A stretch of 64,000 nt of DNA, taken from positions 7,874,001-7,938,000 of the forward strand of contig NC_070561.1 of the NCBI RefSeq assembly GCF_026914185.1, read 5' to 3'. The first letter of the stretch is position 1, and each line of letters begins with the position of its first letter. Of the stretch, positions 21,609-33,439 are shown in pieces. Origin of the DNA: Puccinia triticina. Lineage: Eukaryota; Basidiomycota; Pucciniomycetes; Pucciniales; Pucciniaceae. The notes beneath the pieces were generated by a model. That model was not told the origin of the DNA. It made no database searches and was given only the letters and a program-made list of their open reading frames with translations. The position numbers were made by a program, and so were the translations under genes.

Positions 21609-24600
21609 TCACTCCGTGCTACCCTCTTCCTCCTCCTCTTCCCCTTCCGTTCCTTCTTCCTGTAGTCCTTCGTACTCTTCCTCCTCCTCTTGTTCCTCTT
21701 GTGTTAATTCCTCCCCTTCCTCTGCTTGAGACTCTCCTCTAGGGTAGAATCTTTTGACGTGATTGGCTGCAAACATCCTTGTTAGGACAGTTCCATCTAA
21801 CTCCGCCAATACATATGGTCCATTCTTCACCTGCTTAACTATCCTATACGGCCCATTCCATTTATGCTTAAACAAATTTCCCCACTGAGTTTCTAGAGCT
21901 TTGTTGTATACAAGCACCAAGTCACCCGACTTAAGTGGCTTCCGTAAACGATGCGCTAGCCGCCTATCCCAATATCGAACCGACGTCTCCCGAGCTTTCT
22001 TCATCTTTTTACGAGCTTCCTCCATCATTTCCTCCTTGACAGCCAGTTGCTTTGCTCTTGCTTCCAATAATTCCGCTGTTGTTTGAATTTCCGCCCAGTT
22101 CACAGTAAGAAAACTTCCCAACTCCTGATCCACGGGTAAAATCGCTAGCTGTCCAAACTGCAACTCATATGGTGAATACCCTGTTGTTCGCTTTGTTGAT
22201 ATTCTGTCCGCAAATGTCACCAATGGTAAGTACTCTTTCCATTTCTTCCCGTCTTCTCCACACATCTTGGTCAAGGCATCCTTTATCTCTTTATGCCCTC
22301 TTTCCACCATTCCTTGTGCCTCTGGGTAGTAAGGTGTCACCATCCTTAAATTTGTTCCTACTCGCCGCATTGCTGTTTGGAGCTCTCTCTTAAATTCCGC
22401 TCCCCCATCTACTGTAACTTCTTTTGGTACGCCATACCGGTAGATCCATTCCGCAAGAAACCAATCCGCCACGTTCTTTGAGCTCAGCTTTACCAGTGCC
22501 ACCGTCTCCACCCATCCTGAAAAATCGTCCCTTGCCACCACCAAGTACTTCCACTTACCCGCTTTGATATGGACTGCATCCATGCTGACCCGTTCACATA
22601 GTGTGGTTTTGTATGTTGATTTCCCGTCCTCCTTCTGTAAAGTACGACTCCGCTTCTGACAATTTTCGCATGATTGAACCCAATTCCGGATGATTTTCTT
22701 CATTCCTTCCCACCAATATCGCAACTTTATCCTCCTGTAGGTTTCTGTTGCCCCCCGATGGCCTAATTCCTCATGCATTGCCTTCATTATCTTCTCCTGT
22801 GTTGCTCTGACCAATACAACTACTTGACTATATGGTATACTTCTCTTCCTCAACTGCCCATCCTGTACAAAGTAATTAGCCGACCTCCGTTTAATCTTCT
22901 GGAACTCTGCTTCTGAACAGTCTGTTGGCCGTACAAGTGTCTCCAGATAATTCTTCATTTGCTTCCAGAATCCAACCTGTTGTACCCCTGCTCCCATAAC
23001 CTGAGTCTCTACGATCCCTATTGACTTTACTACCATGCCGGGGTGTGGTTTCACCCATCCATCCTCTTCGTCCGCATCTTGTGGCACATCGTCCTTATCC
23101 AAGGGTCTTCTTGATAATCCGTCTGGCATAGTGAAAGTCTTACCTGGCTTATGTACCAAATCAAAAGAAAAAAGCTGAATAAACGCCACCCAACGTGTCA
23201 TTGGTGCACTTGGTAAACTTGGGGTGTTAATCATCTGTATAAGAGCTTTTGCATCTACCTGTAATTCAAAATGCTGTCCCCATAGTAATATCTGTAGCTT
23301 CTTCAAAATTTTCTTGACCCCCAGAAGCTCGAGCTTTGACTGTGCATATTCCGATTCCTTGTCCGTAAAACTTACTGACTCGTACAAAACAGGCCTGTCT
23401 AAGGTGTCCTTGTCCTCCTGCATGAGCACCGCGCCTGCCGCCAAATAGCTGGAATCTATTGCTAACTTGATTTTCCCGGCTTCCTTACTGTAATCTAGTC
23501 CCTTCAATACAATATCCTCCCCTACAATTTGCTTTAGTGATTGAAACGCGTCCTCGCACTCCTTTGTCCAAACGAATTCTGTATCTAACCTAGTCAAACG
23601 CCGTAATGGTGCCGCTACCTCTGAAAAACCCTTAATGAACATTCTAACGTATACACACAATCCCAAAAATTGCCTGACATCCTTCTTGGTTGTTAAAGGA
23701 GGCCAAGTCTGAATTTTATTTTGTTTCTTCACCGATATAGTCCTTTCCTCCTGTGATACCACATGCCCTACAATTTCCAAAGCTGGGACACAACATGCAA
23801 ACTTTTCTCCTGAAATTGTGAGGCCTGCTTCTTCAATCCGAAATAAAATACGTTCCAAGGTAACTGCGTACTCCCAAATGAATCGGCGTATATTTGGATT
23901 TTCATCTAATGTAGCCCCCCCATAATCTCCCTTAGGTCCCTTGATTCCGCCATCATCAATAAATATCCCCACATTCTCCGGTAGCTCCTCCTGAAGTATC
24001 CATGTCATCTGAGCCTGATACACTGCCACTGAGTTCGTTGCGCCTTGAGGTAATCTAGTGAGTTGTAGCCGTCCCAAAGGTGTTTCAAAGGTGGTGAGAG
24101 GTCTTGAAGCTGGATCCAATTCTCGTTCGTCATGTCCTCCCATAATGTCTCCCAATCCATAACAAGCTCTTCCCGCAAACGAGTCCACGAACTCCTCAAT
24201 TTTTGGAGGCAACCCTGCATCTTTAATAGTGACTTTATTTAGTTGCTGCAGGTCATGGACAATCCGCAACTTTCCATTTGACTTAGCCACACAAAAGACT
24301 GGGCTGGAATAACTAGATGTAGATTGCTCGTAGAGCCCAGTCTGAATCCTTTTTCTCACCAATTCAATAAAATCATTCCTGATTGCGTTTGGAATGGGAA
24401 TTGGCCGTTGTTGCCATGGTTCATGATCAATCACTGGTATCTTATATGGTTGGCCATAATCGTGCTTAAGTATCCCTCGTTCCTCCTCCGTAAACACGAC
24501 TGCCTTCTCCCTAAGCACAATTACATGCTTCAACAACTTCAACTCCTCCTCTCTCAACCAATTGGGTGGTCCAAAGTTTACCTCTTCCAGCCGCTTCGCC

Positions 24601-24779
24601 GTAACTCGTTTTGTTTCCCTAAAATCCGGTGGAAAGGGTGTGAGGGGTGTCTGATAAGGGTCTCGAGATAATTTGGGTCTTTCCAATGGCGGGTTAAGTC
24701 CTTGAGGCATAGGTTGATTTACCGGTCGAATCTTCTTTGCCACCCCCTTGTATTTTGCCGCCCCTATTGTGTAGTCCAT
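21609..24779 (-). CDS. Gypsy Pol: reverse transcriptase, RNase H, integrase
   Basis: An intact 1056-codon ORF starting ATG at 24779. RT lies at about residues 110-300, with YGLGDIMGG supplying the first Asp and GIFIDDGG the paired Asp (273-276). The RNase H-like part starts near 430 with AIDSSYLAAGAVL. The integrase zinc finger (about 660-705) reads HEELGH...CENCQ. The catalytic DDE is in SMDAVHIK (near 733), TVDGGAEFK (near 789) and MVERGHKE (near 820). The C-terminus is a beta-rich WNGPYRIVKQVKNGPYVL segment, then an acidic Glu tail. No chromodomain is seen. No protease is in this ORF; it is in the upstream gag ORF, 2.6 kb away, so Pol is not a simple frameshift product of gag. Codons show no disruption. 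Confidence 0.93.
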   Translation of the reverse strand: MDYTIGAAKYKGVAKKIRPVNQPMPQGLNPPLERPKLSRDPYQTPLTPFPPDFRETKRVTAKRLEEVNFGPPNWLREEELKLLKHVIVLREKAVVFTEEERGILKHDYGQPYKIPVIDHEPWQQRPIPIPNAIRNDFIELVRKRIQTGLYEQSTSSYSSPVFCVAKSNGKLRIVHDLQQLNKVTIKDAGLPPKIEEFVDSFAGRACYGLGDIMGGHDERELDPASRPLTTFETPLGRLQLTRLPQGATNSVAVYQAQMTWILQEELPENVGIFIDDGGIKGPKGDYGGATLDENPNIRRFIWEYAVTLERILFRIEEAGLTISGEKFACCVPALEIVGHVVSQEERTISVKKQNKIQTWPPLTTKKDVRQFLGLCVYVRMFIKGFSEVAAPLRRLTRLDTEFVWTKECEDAFQSLKQIVGEDIVLKGLDYSKEAGKIKLAIDSSYLAAGAVLMQEDKDTLDRPVLYESVSFTDKESEYAQSKLELLGVKKILKKLQILLWGQHFELQVDAKALIQMINTPSLPSAPMTRWVAFIQLFSFDLVHKPGKTFTMPDGLSRRPLDKDDVPQDADEEDGWVKPHPGMVVKSIGIVETQVMGAGVQQVGFWKQMKNYLETLVRPTDCSEAEFQKIKRRSANYFVQDGQLRKRSIPYSQVVVLVRATQEKIMKAMHEELGHRGATETYRRIKLRYWWEGMKKIIRNWVQSCENCQKRSRTLQKEDGKSTYKTTLCERVSMDAVHIKAGKWKYLVVARDDFSGWVETVALVKLSSKNVADWFLAEWIYRYGVPKEVTVDGGAEFKRELQTAMRRVGTNLRMVTPYYPEAQGMVERGHKEIKDALTKMCGEDGKKWKEYLPLVTFADRISTKRTTGYSPYELQFGQLAILPVDQELGSFLTVNWAEIQTTAELLEARAKQLAVKEEMMEEARKKMKKARETSVRYWDRRLAHRLRKPLKSGDLVLVYNKALETQWGNLFKHKWNGPYRIVKQVKNGPYVLAELDGTVLTRMFAANHVKRFYPRGESQAEEGEELTQEEQEEEEEYEGLQEEGTEGEEEEEEGSTE

Positions 24780-25539
24780 ATTGTCTAAAAACTGTCCTCG
24801 AATCTAAAAAAGAAGCTAACTGATCAGTACCTACTGCTGCTTGCGGTAAAAAAAAATTAATTAGCTCTATGACTGCTTGAACTTGGTTAAGGTAAATTTT
24901 GTTCACTTGAGCGCATAGTCTTTTCCTCTGTTCCTCTGTACTTATTCATGAGTTAGTTTTGATTGAATTTGCCCACCCCTGCCCTCAGCTAACAAACTTA
25001 ATTGCTGCCTACACACAAATTTAACTTATCAAATGTTTTATTTACTTTACCCTTTTTCTTTTTCCTGTTGTACAACATAGGCTTTCACATGCCCTTTCAC
25101 CAATTTTAAGTAAACATGACTAAAAGGAAACCAAAGAAAAACCCGATACTATACCAAAAACCCGCTCCCGAACTGTATTAACTCGAACCCGCGGTTGCCC
25201 CGCGTTCCTCCGTTCGGAGTTCTGCACTTTTATATCCATCAATACAGCATTCGAAGATACCCAACCCTTCCAATTCACTCCCTCAGCCCGGTCGCCACCA
25301 TCGCTTTCGCCATTGTTCAATGAATCCATCCTTGAATACGCCTGCCGATTGGTCTCACGCAATGAATAGGCTGTCGACCTCGACCATCAGTGAGTCAGAA
25401 TGAGATTAGGTACTTGTTCAGCTTCGCAGGCTTACCGAGCACCTGTTTGTTCTTGAGTGCCCAGAACCTTGCGGTCGACTCCCATGTATATGCTCTATGC
25501 CCCGTCTGAATGTGCTCAAAGCTCAATGTGCTGACTTGT

Positions 25540-25579
<40 letters not shown>

Positions 25580-26054
25580 GACTTCGTCTTCCAGCATTTT
25601 TCTCTGGCTTCCTCCTCAACACATCAATTGATTCGCGTCGTGATTGTTGCCAAGTGCCGATGATCCCTCCTCATCCTACCCGAAATCCTGGGCGGTTGGA
25701 AGTGGCCTTTACTTGCCTTATGCTGACGCCGCTGTTGCTATCCTTACTGATCATGTCCTCCTCGCGATCGATCGGCCTACTTGAATCCTCCTTGTTGATA
25801 AAACCCAACCCCTCATCCTTTGCTCCATCGCCACTCATCAAGCACCGCCATCTCAACTTTTCCCATCTGCCTAGCTGCAACAATCCTAGTATAACTATTC
25901 TCCATCTCGTTCGTCGCTCCTTCCTAGAAGGAAACAAGAAGCTTGTACTTCATACCATTAAGATACTAATTTTTAATTGTACTACTCGCATCTTGCCCTT
26001 ACTTTTATAGATTATAATGGCTGTTCGATCCATCCTTTGATCTCGTCCTTACAG
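24780..26054. other. Spacer between gag and pol, 5' part of antisense unit
   Basis: No sense-strand gene. It holds a run of 34 T at about 25543-25576, followed on the plus strand by an open stretch (25577-26010). This pyrimidine-rich block may be the promoter and leader of the antisense gene that begins by 26055. A minus-strand open frame at 25120-25362 has no known motif. Confidence 0.45.
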
Positions 26055-26927
26055 TGTCGTCGCAGGCCCGACCGCAGCTGCTCAACCTCAAACCACGGCC
26101 GACGAAGCTGAAGCCGCCCAGACTCTCGCCCAAGTCAAAGCAGCTAGAGCTACTCCCGTTATTACGTTTGCCCCGGTAAGTTTCTCTTAGCCTTTTTGCT
26201 TCCTCTCGTTTGAAACTAATGTAATCTTCTATATGGCTATGTAGTCACCCACCCGAGGCGAGCCTCCCTTCAACGAAGCTCCGCCACCTTATGAAGAGCG
26301 GCCTATGCAAGGGGCTGAGCTCCCTCCACATATGAGGCGCACCCCGCGTGCTGATTGCCGTCGTCGTTGGCCAACGCCAGACCGCGCTCCCAGACGACCT
26401 CGTCGTCCATCTCCCTATCATCGTTCCTCGCCTCCGTCCTCTCCGTTAGCCCATCGCAGCTCGTCCCCTTCTGTCCAATCTTCTCCTCCATCTTCCCCTC
26501 CTAGCTTAGGTCCTGAAGGTCCTACCCCCAGCAATGAGCAGTACAGTGCTGCCTTCTTTGCCCACAGCTTTGTCAACTTCTTGCATGACCTTTGTACCAT
26601 CTTAGACCGTCTTCCACCAAGCCACCCTGACGCCCAGGCCCACAACCTCATAAGGATGGATGCCACCCTCCTGGAGCACTGGTACCGCCACCGCGCGGAT
26701 CAATTGTACGTCCTATTTCCTCTACCTTTGTTTCTATCCTTATTGATCCTGGGCTTTCCATCTCCAGCGACTCGATCTAACGCTTCCGGTCCTATTGTAG
26801 GGTCGAGATGTTTAGCAACCCCTATTCCAACGCCGGCCTTGTCTATCGCACCCTCGTATCCGCAATCCTCCGCCTTGGTGTGATTGACAGCCGACATGCC
26901 TATGATCCGTTCAACCCTGCGCTCTGA
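26055..26927 (+). CDS. Antisense spliced ORF inside Gypsy element
   Basis: It lies on the strand opposite gag and pol. Three exons join in frame: 26055-26175 (acceptor TTACAG, donor GTAAGT), 26245-26705 (acceptor TATGTAG, donor GTACGT), and 26801-26927 (acceptor TTGTAG), ending FNPAL and TGA. About 195 residues are visible; the start codon must lie in an unplaced upstream exon. Part one is Ala-rich; part two has PPFNEAPPPYEERP (a PPxY motif), then an Arg/Ser/Pro-rich basic tract, then a helical region (YSAAFFAHSFVNFLHDLC...DATLLEHWYRHRADQLVEMFSNPYSNAG is split here only for reading). No family is recognised. AATAAATAATAATAAAAA at about 27004-27021 could serve as its polyadenylation signal. 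It may be a captured host gene or a retroelement accessory gene. Confidence 0.6.
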
Positions 26928-27423
26928 TCCCCTGCTTGTTTTTCTTGTTCCTTTCCTTACTATCCTGCCTTCTCTTTTACCAAATACATGTAACCTAGCC
27001 CCAAAAATAAATAATAATAAAAACAAAAAAGACCTCTAACTAAATTTTTCGGACTATATCAATATAACTAACCCTATCCCAACAACTGATGTTATATCCT
27101 GCACTTCCTACCCTGTATGTTGTACACTTTTTATTTTTAGTTTTGTTTTATCTTATTTTTATATGTATTTGAAATACATTGGCTGTGCCTCAAAAACAAC
27201 TCATGAACCAAGTGCCCACGCGAAAAACAACTACTCTGAAGGAAGCCAAAAATAACTAACAAGACACATAAGATAAACACCACCAAAAAAAAAATGAAAC
27301 TAAAAAGCACAACCAACCTAAGGGTTCCTACTTATACATTTCTTCTATTCAAAAGCGGACCCATCAAAAATACATTGTCTTCCACCATCTCTTTGTACAT
27401 TATTGCTATTCATGGAAAAGATC

Positions 27424-30400
27424 TCAACAGCTAAAAACTAAATCCTCCCATTCCTCCCAAAAGGTGGCATAAGCTTCTCCTAGCAGTTTTTGCTCCTCCC
27501 GTACGGCCCAACTAAATCCTTCCAAGCTAAATTTTCCGCAGGCACCAACCATCCTTGCTATTGCTCTGGCCAAGAATTCTTCCTCCTCTTTTTCTCTGTC
27601 TCTACATGAATCCCATAATCTTTGATTACTCAGATACTTGTAACCAATGTCACCCCCTGAATACAAATTTTTCCTGTCCTCTTCATGGATCCACCAATGG
27701 CCTGGCCAAATCAACTCGTTCTTCAGATACCCTTCCACCCCATCACCATTCAACAACATCATGAAACCAATTCGCCCGGCCGTATACCCTGGAAGCTCCG
27801 CCCAATACCCGTTTGCCATTGACGGAAGTGTTTCTGGGTATATTCGTAAAAAGTCTTGGGTGGGAAACCCTTGATCTATATAATCCAATCCTAATGCACT
27901 GTTCACCTTGTAGTTGCGTATTTGTCCTGATGAAGTATATGTGGGACAGTCTGTCCAACTAGTATCCCAATTCAGTACTTGGTCCAAGTTTTCTGTTATC
28001 CATCCATCCTCAGGTTCCCCCTTAAGCTCGCCTGCTGGAGGTGCCGTAGTACTGCTAGGTTCAAGGTCCCAGGTATTTTTCAGCTCTACCATTTCCACCG
28101 GCGTACCAAAATAATATGAAATATCATCTGAAGGGGTGTTTGGAGGGCACATTGTTTGTTGTAAATCCTCTTTTGGCTCTTTTCTAATAGACCAGGTGGT
28201 ACACAATTGATTATTCTCTCCACCATTTATCCCCTGATCCGCTCCATTATAGGTTACGCTATCCGCTCCGTTGTTGGTTATGCCCTCTTCTACGTTGTCT
28301 GTCCCGCTCGCCAGTCCACCATTGATTAAACTATCCGTTCCTCTGTCTGTTACGCTACCCGCTTGTCCGTCCGTTCCGCTATCCGCTTGTCCGTCCGTTC
28401 CGCTATCCGCTCGTCTGTCCGTTCCTGAAGTCTGATACCGGCCCACTTGAATACTATGAGAACATTTATCAGCAATCCTTCTAGGCGGTCCCATCTCCCA
28501 TCCTGGAACTTCTGGAGCACAGATGGGTATACACAACCTCTCTCCATCCCACAACTCATAACTCAGGATTTCTCCTTGTGACTTGGACAACTCCAGACGT
28601 ACTTTGTGATCCGCCAAAAATGGTCTTCCCAACACTGTATACACTTTGCCTCGAACAATGAAGAAATTAGCCGCCTTGTTGTCCTCCAGGTCTATATGAA
28701 ATGGAATAGATTCTGCTAAGCCAACAATGGGTGAAGAATGACCGCCAATACCCGTAATATTCATACTGATTTCCCTGGTGGGCAGTTGCAACTGCAGCGC
28801 AACCGTTTCCAGCATAATATTCAGTTCAGCTCCACTATCCACTAATGCCTTAATTTTTCGTCCTTGAATAGTTATGTTCACAAATCCCAACAGGCATGCG
28901 TAAGTCAAAGGTGCTGTTGGGTGAATTGGACGTCCTCTACAGTCAAATTCTTCCTCAAAGTCATTCCGGTTGCATCTTCCTGAATTCTGTTGTCGATTCG
29001 CCATCTTGACCTCTCCTGCCGGCAGATTATTCAAGTCTTGGAGAAACTTTGGTGCAATTAGCAAGAGTTCCTCCAAGGTGAGTGTGAAACTTTGCTTCAG
29101 TATTTTCTTCCTTAATCCCCCCCCAACTTTGACTCTATCCACATTCTTCTCCGTTGATTCTTTTGCTGATTCCTCCTCTTTGCTTTCCGCTTCTTTCTCC
29201 GGTAGCCGCTCCTGTTCCTGGTTCTCCTTGCCTTCGCTGCTTCCGTCCTCCGATGTTCCTTCCACCCATGCTCCTGGATAACTTGACCTCCTCTTACGTC
29301 CTGCTACTGGCTTTTTGTTGGCTTCTTGATTTGGCGCTGGGGGCTTAGGTATAGCTTCTTTGGGTTTTTCCACTTTCTCCGGTTTGGATTGAGTTGGCTG
29401 ACTTTCTGTTTCTTTCTCCTTTTCTGCATTTCTAGGTGATCTTCTCAAGCCAAACCCAATCTGAATTTCCTCATCCTCCTCGCCGTAATGCATCTCTGGT
29501 GGACTCCACATCTCCCATCGGTTAGTCGAAATCATGGTTGCTGTTGGCTCATGCGATTTCTCCAATCCCGTGTTTCCTGCCGCCATATTAGCTCGTATTT
29601 CCGCTCCTTCCCTGCTTAACTCAACCCGCTCCGCGTATCGCCGTACCAGTTCCCGAATAGAATCCCCTGTGTCCGATGGAATTGGTTCCTTGTTGGGATA
29701 GTAATAGTTTGGACCTGACTTGAATACTGCCCGCTTGGTTATGTCTTCACTCAGATGTGAGCAAAACATGACTGTATGGTCCATCTCCTTACAATAAAAA
29801 CACTGAATTGGTGGCCGTGAGAACAGTGGTCCTCCTGGTCCTGCCGGTCTAAATCCTGGTGCTGCTAAATGAGGTGGGAAAGGTCTAGAATTTGGGTTAG
29901 TATTCAAGTTAGTATTCAAATCCGTACGTAATTTCTTAATTTCCTCCTCCAATGCCTTTACCTTATCATTCCCCGCCTCTGGCTGGGGTTTTGCTTGACC
30001 TTCCTTGTTGTTTTCTGGATCCTTGCTGACATTCTTACCTTTTGTAGTACCCACATCCATATCCAATACCGCCAATGATGCCTCCACGTACTCCTTCAAC
30101 TGTTCCAGCTTAGGTACCAGTGCCTTTCCGTCCTTGGTCTTGCGTAATTTCTTATTATGCGCCATATCACGTGCCACGTCTCGCCGTATCTCCGTTGAAA
30201 TTGCCTTCCAAAGTGGTTCCCCACTCTCCGTGTTAACGTCCTCCTATCCCATCTTCTTCAAGTATGCCAGTATTTCCTCAAGATCACCTATAAACGACCG
30301 GTACTCCTCCTTTGTTTGGATGCCACCCTTGTCTGCATACTTTTCAACCAAGGTGCCTATTGAGCCCTCATTGAATCGCCTTTTTGGTGTTTCCCTTCCC

Positions 30401-31203
30401 CATTTTCAAATGAGTTCCCTCTTCAGCAACTCCCAATCCCGGTTCTCATGGCCCTCCATGTTCTCAATACATTCACTAATCTTCCGGTCCTTCACCAAGA
30501 ATGGCAATTGTAAAGCCACATCTTGTCCACCAGCTTTTTGCATTGAAGCTATCTTTTCCACACGCTGAATGAACAACTCCACTTCAGTCCCATCAAAATG
30601 TAAGTTCATCTTCTTAGTATCTAGTAAAACACCCTTTTCCTCGTCCACTAACTTGATCTCTGCTCGTGATCTGAACTGACTAGAGTTTGGTGATGATCCA
30701 GGTGTTTCCCCCACGCTATCCGTAATTCCTTGAATGGTTGTGTCCATACCCACTGGTCTTGGAGTGAATGGAGTTGAAGTTGCGAATTGGAGTGACGGTC
30801 CTTGTTGAACTGGAGTTTCTGGTATAGGTACGTTTTCTGGTGCCTTCTTCTCTGCTAGCCATGCTGCCATCATTTCCTTTAGCTCCTTCATAGCTGCTCG
30901 CTGTTCTTGAATAATTGCAGACTGCTCTTGAATTATAGCTGACTGATCTTGAAGTGGTGGATCCATGATGGGTAATCGCTGATATCCAATCAGTTGCTCT
31001 TCCAAATCTTCTGACTTCTTCCTGGTGACTTGATCACAGTATTCACTCAGAAATTCTCTCTCTTGCTCGGTCAAATCCCCGTATTCCCACTCCCTGGTGT
31101 TGTAATCCAGACTTAGATCCAAATCCCTCCACGTACGCCAAATCCTATCCCTTCGGTCACTTGCTGATGATATCCTATCCTCGTCTTGATCCTCGCCGTC
31201 CAC
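27424..31203 (-). pseudogene. Gypsy Gag-protease with two in-frame stops
   Basis: One reading frame runs from about 31203 to 27424 and is broken only by TGA at 30406-30408 and TAG near 30246, with recognisable sequence across both. The N-part is acidic and glutamine-rich with a coiled-coil-like repeat (QSAIIQEQSAIIQEQ). The middle is capsid-like. The zinc knuckle CFYCKEMDHTVMFCSH lies near 29800. The retropepsin reads KALVDSGAELNIM, ending VYTVLGRPFL. After the protease comes a tandem GTDGQADS-like repeat (28200-28430) and a Trp-rich C-terminus. The first ATG is unclear. The stops could be read through, be assembly errors, or be C-to-T decay. Confidence 0.88.
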
Positions 31204-31349
31204 TCCTGAAATCCTGTTCTTGCCGTTATCCGTTCCTGAAATCCTGTCTTGCCGCTGTCCAACTATCTTGATCCCCCGTTAGTTGAAGTTACTGATGATC
31301 TGCTTAAATTGGTTGATGACTTGATGATCTTTCCAAAGGTAATCGGCCA

Positions 31350-31363
31350 CTGTTGGGACACCA
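31350..31363 (-). other. Candidate primer binding site of Gypsy element
   Basis: In element sense, TGGTGTCCCAACAG starts two bases after the 5' LTR. It begins TGG, as expected for pairing with a tRNA CCA end. I could not identify the tRNA. The aligned segment beside the LTR of the 37918-45002 element is only partly conserved. Confidence 0.5.
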
Positions 31364-31365
31364 GA

Positions 31366-32953
31366 TGTAGGGACTCTTGTGGGACACTAAATGTTTATTT
31401 GGTGAAAATATCCTCTGAGGGGGAAATAAATTGCTAATAGGTTGAAAGGCTATTACAACTTACGGGTGGTTTGAAAGACCTGCCCCTCTAATGGTACTAT
31501 GCAAATAACTAAGAGTCTTGTAATCAATATTTATAAAGATGTGGCTGATTCCAAGATAGATCTTACTTTTGTATAGTAATCTCTATCAGACCTAGATTCC
31601 TCAAATCACTATTCTTGCAGATCTGTTACAACTTCTGATGCTGGAGGGATAATGTAATCCAGTGGGATCAATTATGTAAAATACAATTGTTGTTGATGTT
31701 GGGTTGTTGATGAGAAGGTTGGTAATGATCTCTTCCTTAAGCAATCTCTTGATAAGGCACTTTAATCAATACTAGAGCTCCTGGTTGCTACTACGCTACT
31801 ACTACTTGTTATAATTGTTGTTGATGAAGTTGGTAATAATCTCTTCCTTAACAATCTCTTGATAAGGCACTTTAATTACTACTAGAGCTCCTGACTACTA
31901 CTACTACTACTGACTCAAACTTAACACTACCACTACCACTACCACTACCACTACCACTACCACTAAAATACCACTAAACTACCACTGTAACTAAACTAAC
32001 CACTGTGACCAAACCTCTGTAGGCTGATGGGGAAAAGATCTGATGAGGGGGGGAAAGAGGCCTCCTTATATATTGAAGGGTAAGGGAATTTAGCTCCAGG
32101 GGAACTCCTTGTGAGGGCTATTTTCTGCAGGGGATATCAGTTGCACAGCAAGATATGCATGTGTTGCACTGCCTGCCAAACAATTAGGTAATGGATTCTG
32201 CAGGAGGGGATATCAGTTGCACAGCAATATATGCATGTGTTGCACTGCCTGCCAAAGAATGATGTAATTGATTCTGCAGGCAGGCTCCTTGAACACCTTA
32301 TCTGCCTGCATATGCTGCACTGCATGATATCATGTGTTGCTAGGTGACCCAAACAACCTTCCGTAACCTACCATATGCCTGCATGTCCAGCTGTTGCCTT
32401 CTTCCATCCAGAATATTGGGGGTCAAAGCCTCTCCTCCCACCTTGCTCCATCCTTCCTTCTTCCTCCTCCCTAATTAATACTTACATCCATATCCCATCA
32501 TACTGAATCCTAGACCCTTATAAAGTAATATACCACCCTTACAAAGATAATATACCCTTACACAAGTAATATACCCTTATAACACTGCCTTACTTGATAC
32601 ACCACACCATCCTCCCTTCCATTCCTGGTTGAGACATGTGCTTTCAATACCTTCCACCTCTTCTATTGATAACATCCTTCCACCTCCCTGCCATCCTACC
32701 TAGTCATGGTCCTCCATTCCATCCCTGATCACGCCGTCCATCCTACATGATCCTAGTCTGCCGTTCCGTCCGTGCTAACACTATCCCTCATCCATCTGTC
32801 TGTATCTGTAATGAATCCATTCCTCCCATCAACACCTACACTGCTTGTATTATATATAACTTCCTCCTCTTATAATGAATGATAGATGTATCTATGCTGT
32901 CTCAATACCTCTGCAATGTGCTTTTGGCATTGTCACGCCAATGGAGCACCACA
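31366..32953 (-). repeat. 5' LTR of Gypsy element
   Basis: It matches the LTR at 19184-20759 almost base for base, with about two more ACTACC units near 31925-31965 and a handful of substitutions. Its right edge GGAGCACCACA is followed by the duplicated CCGG and the resumed hairpin array. Confidence 0.92.
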
Positions 32954-33290
32954 CCGGTCGACTGATATATGTGACTGTTGACCAGGAGGAGTCCCTCCCG
33001 GTCGACCCCAATATAAACCTGTTGACCGGGAGAGTCCCTCCTGCTTGACAACTATATACAGCGGACTCCTCCCGGTCAACAGGTTGTATTGTGTTGATGA
33101 CCGGGAGCGCTTCCTCCCGGCCGACACGGTTGTGTTTGTTGTGTTGTCAATCGGGAGGGATTTAAGCACCTGAAGGTATGCCCTTGTCAACCAGGGGGGA
33201 TTCTGCCTAGTCAACACGGGTGTGTATTCTTGCCGACATAGGGGGAATTCTTCCCAGGGGCTTGTTGACAAGCCAGTATGGATTTGTATG
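32954..33290. repeat. Right half of CCTCCCGGTTGAC hairpin array
   Basis: It resumes the array cut at 19183. From about 33050 outward it is the inverse of 18430-18650: ACAGCGGACTCCTCCCGG, ACCGGGAGCGCTTCC, CACGGTTGTGTTTGTTGTG, and GGGGGAATTCTTCCC against the left-hand GAATTCCCCC. It ends in three copies of TATGGATTTG before TGACCAGTCAGC. Confidence 0.8.
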
Positions 33291-33439
33291 GATTTGTATG
33301 GATGACCAGTCAGCACCAGTACTGTGCAGGTGTTGAGGTGTATGGCTCAGGACACACTGAGCACATGCAAATACTGTGCTAAGCCCAAAGCTGAGCTACA
33401 GATCTTCTTTTGACGCTGAGCTAACCTGTGATTAAACTT

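Larger units (their letters stand above)
19184..32953 (-). mobile_element. Full-length Ty3/Gypsy retrotransposon, 13.8 kb
   Basis: Two LTRs of about 1.58 kb bound an interior with gag-protease and pol on the minus strand. The insertion is flanked by CCGG on both sides. LTR differences are few (I count about six substitutions plus a change in an ACTACC repeat number), so the insertion is recent. The order in element sense is 5' LTR (31366-32953), primer site, gag-protease (about 31200 to 27424), a 2.6-kb spacer with an antisense spliced gene (24780-27423), pol (24779-21609), a ~0.85-kb tail, polypurine tract, and 3' LTR (19184-20759). The gag frame has two in-frame stops. Confidence 0.92.

Noticed and set aside
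21609..21760. Chromodomain at Pol C-terminus
   Set aside because: The tail is acidic low-complexity sequence without the aromatic chromodomain residues.
24005..24220. Minus-strand ORF within pol
   Set aside because: It overlaps the reverse transcriptase in another frame and shows no independent signal.
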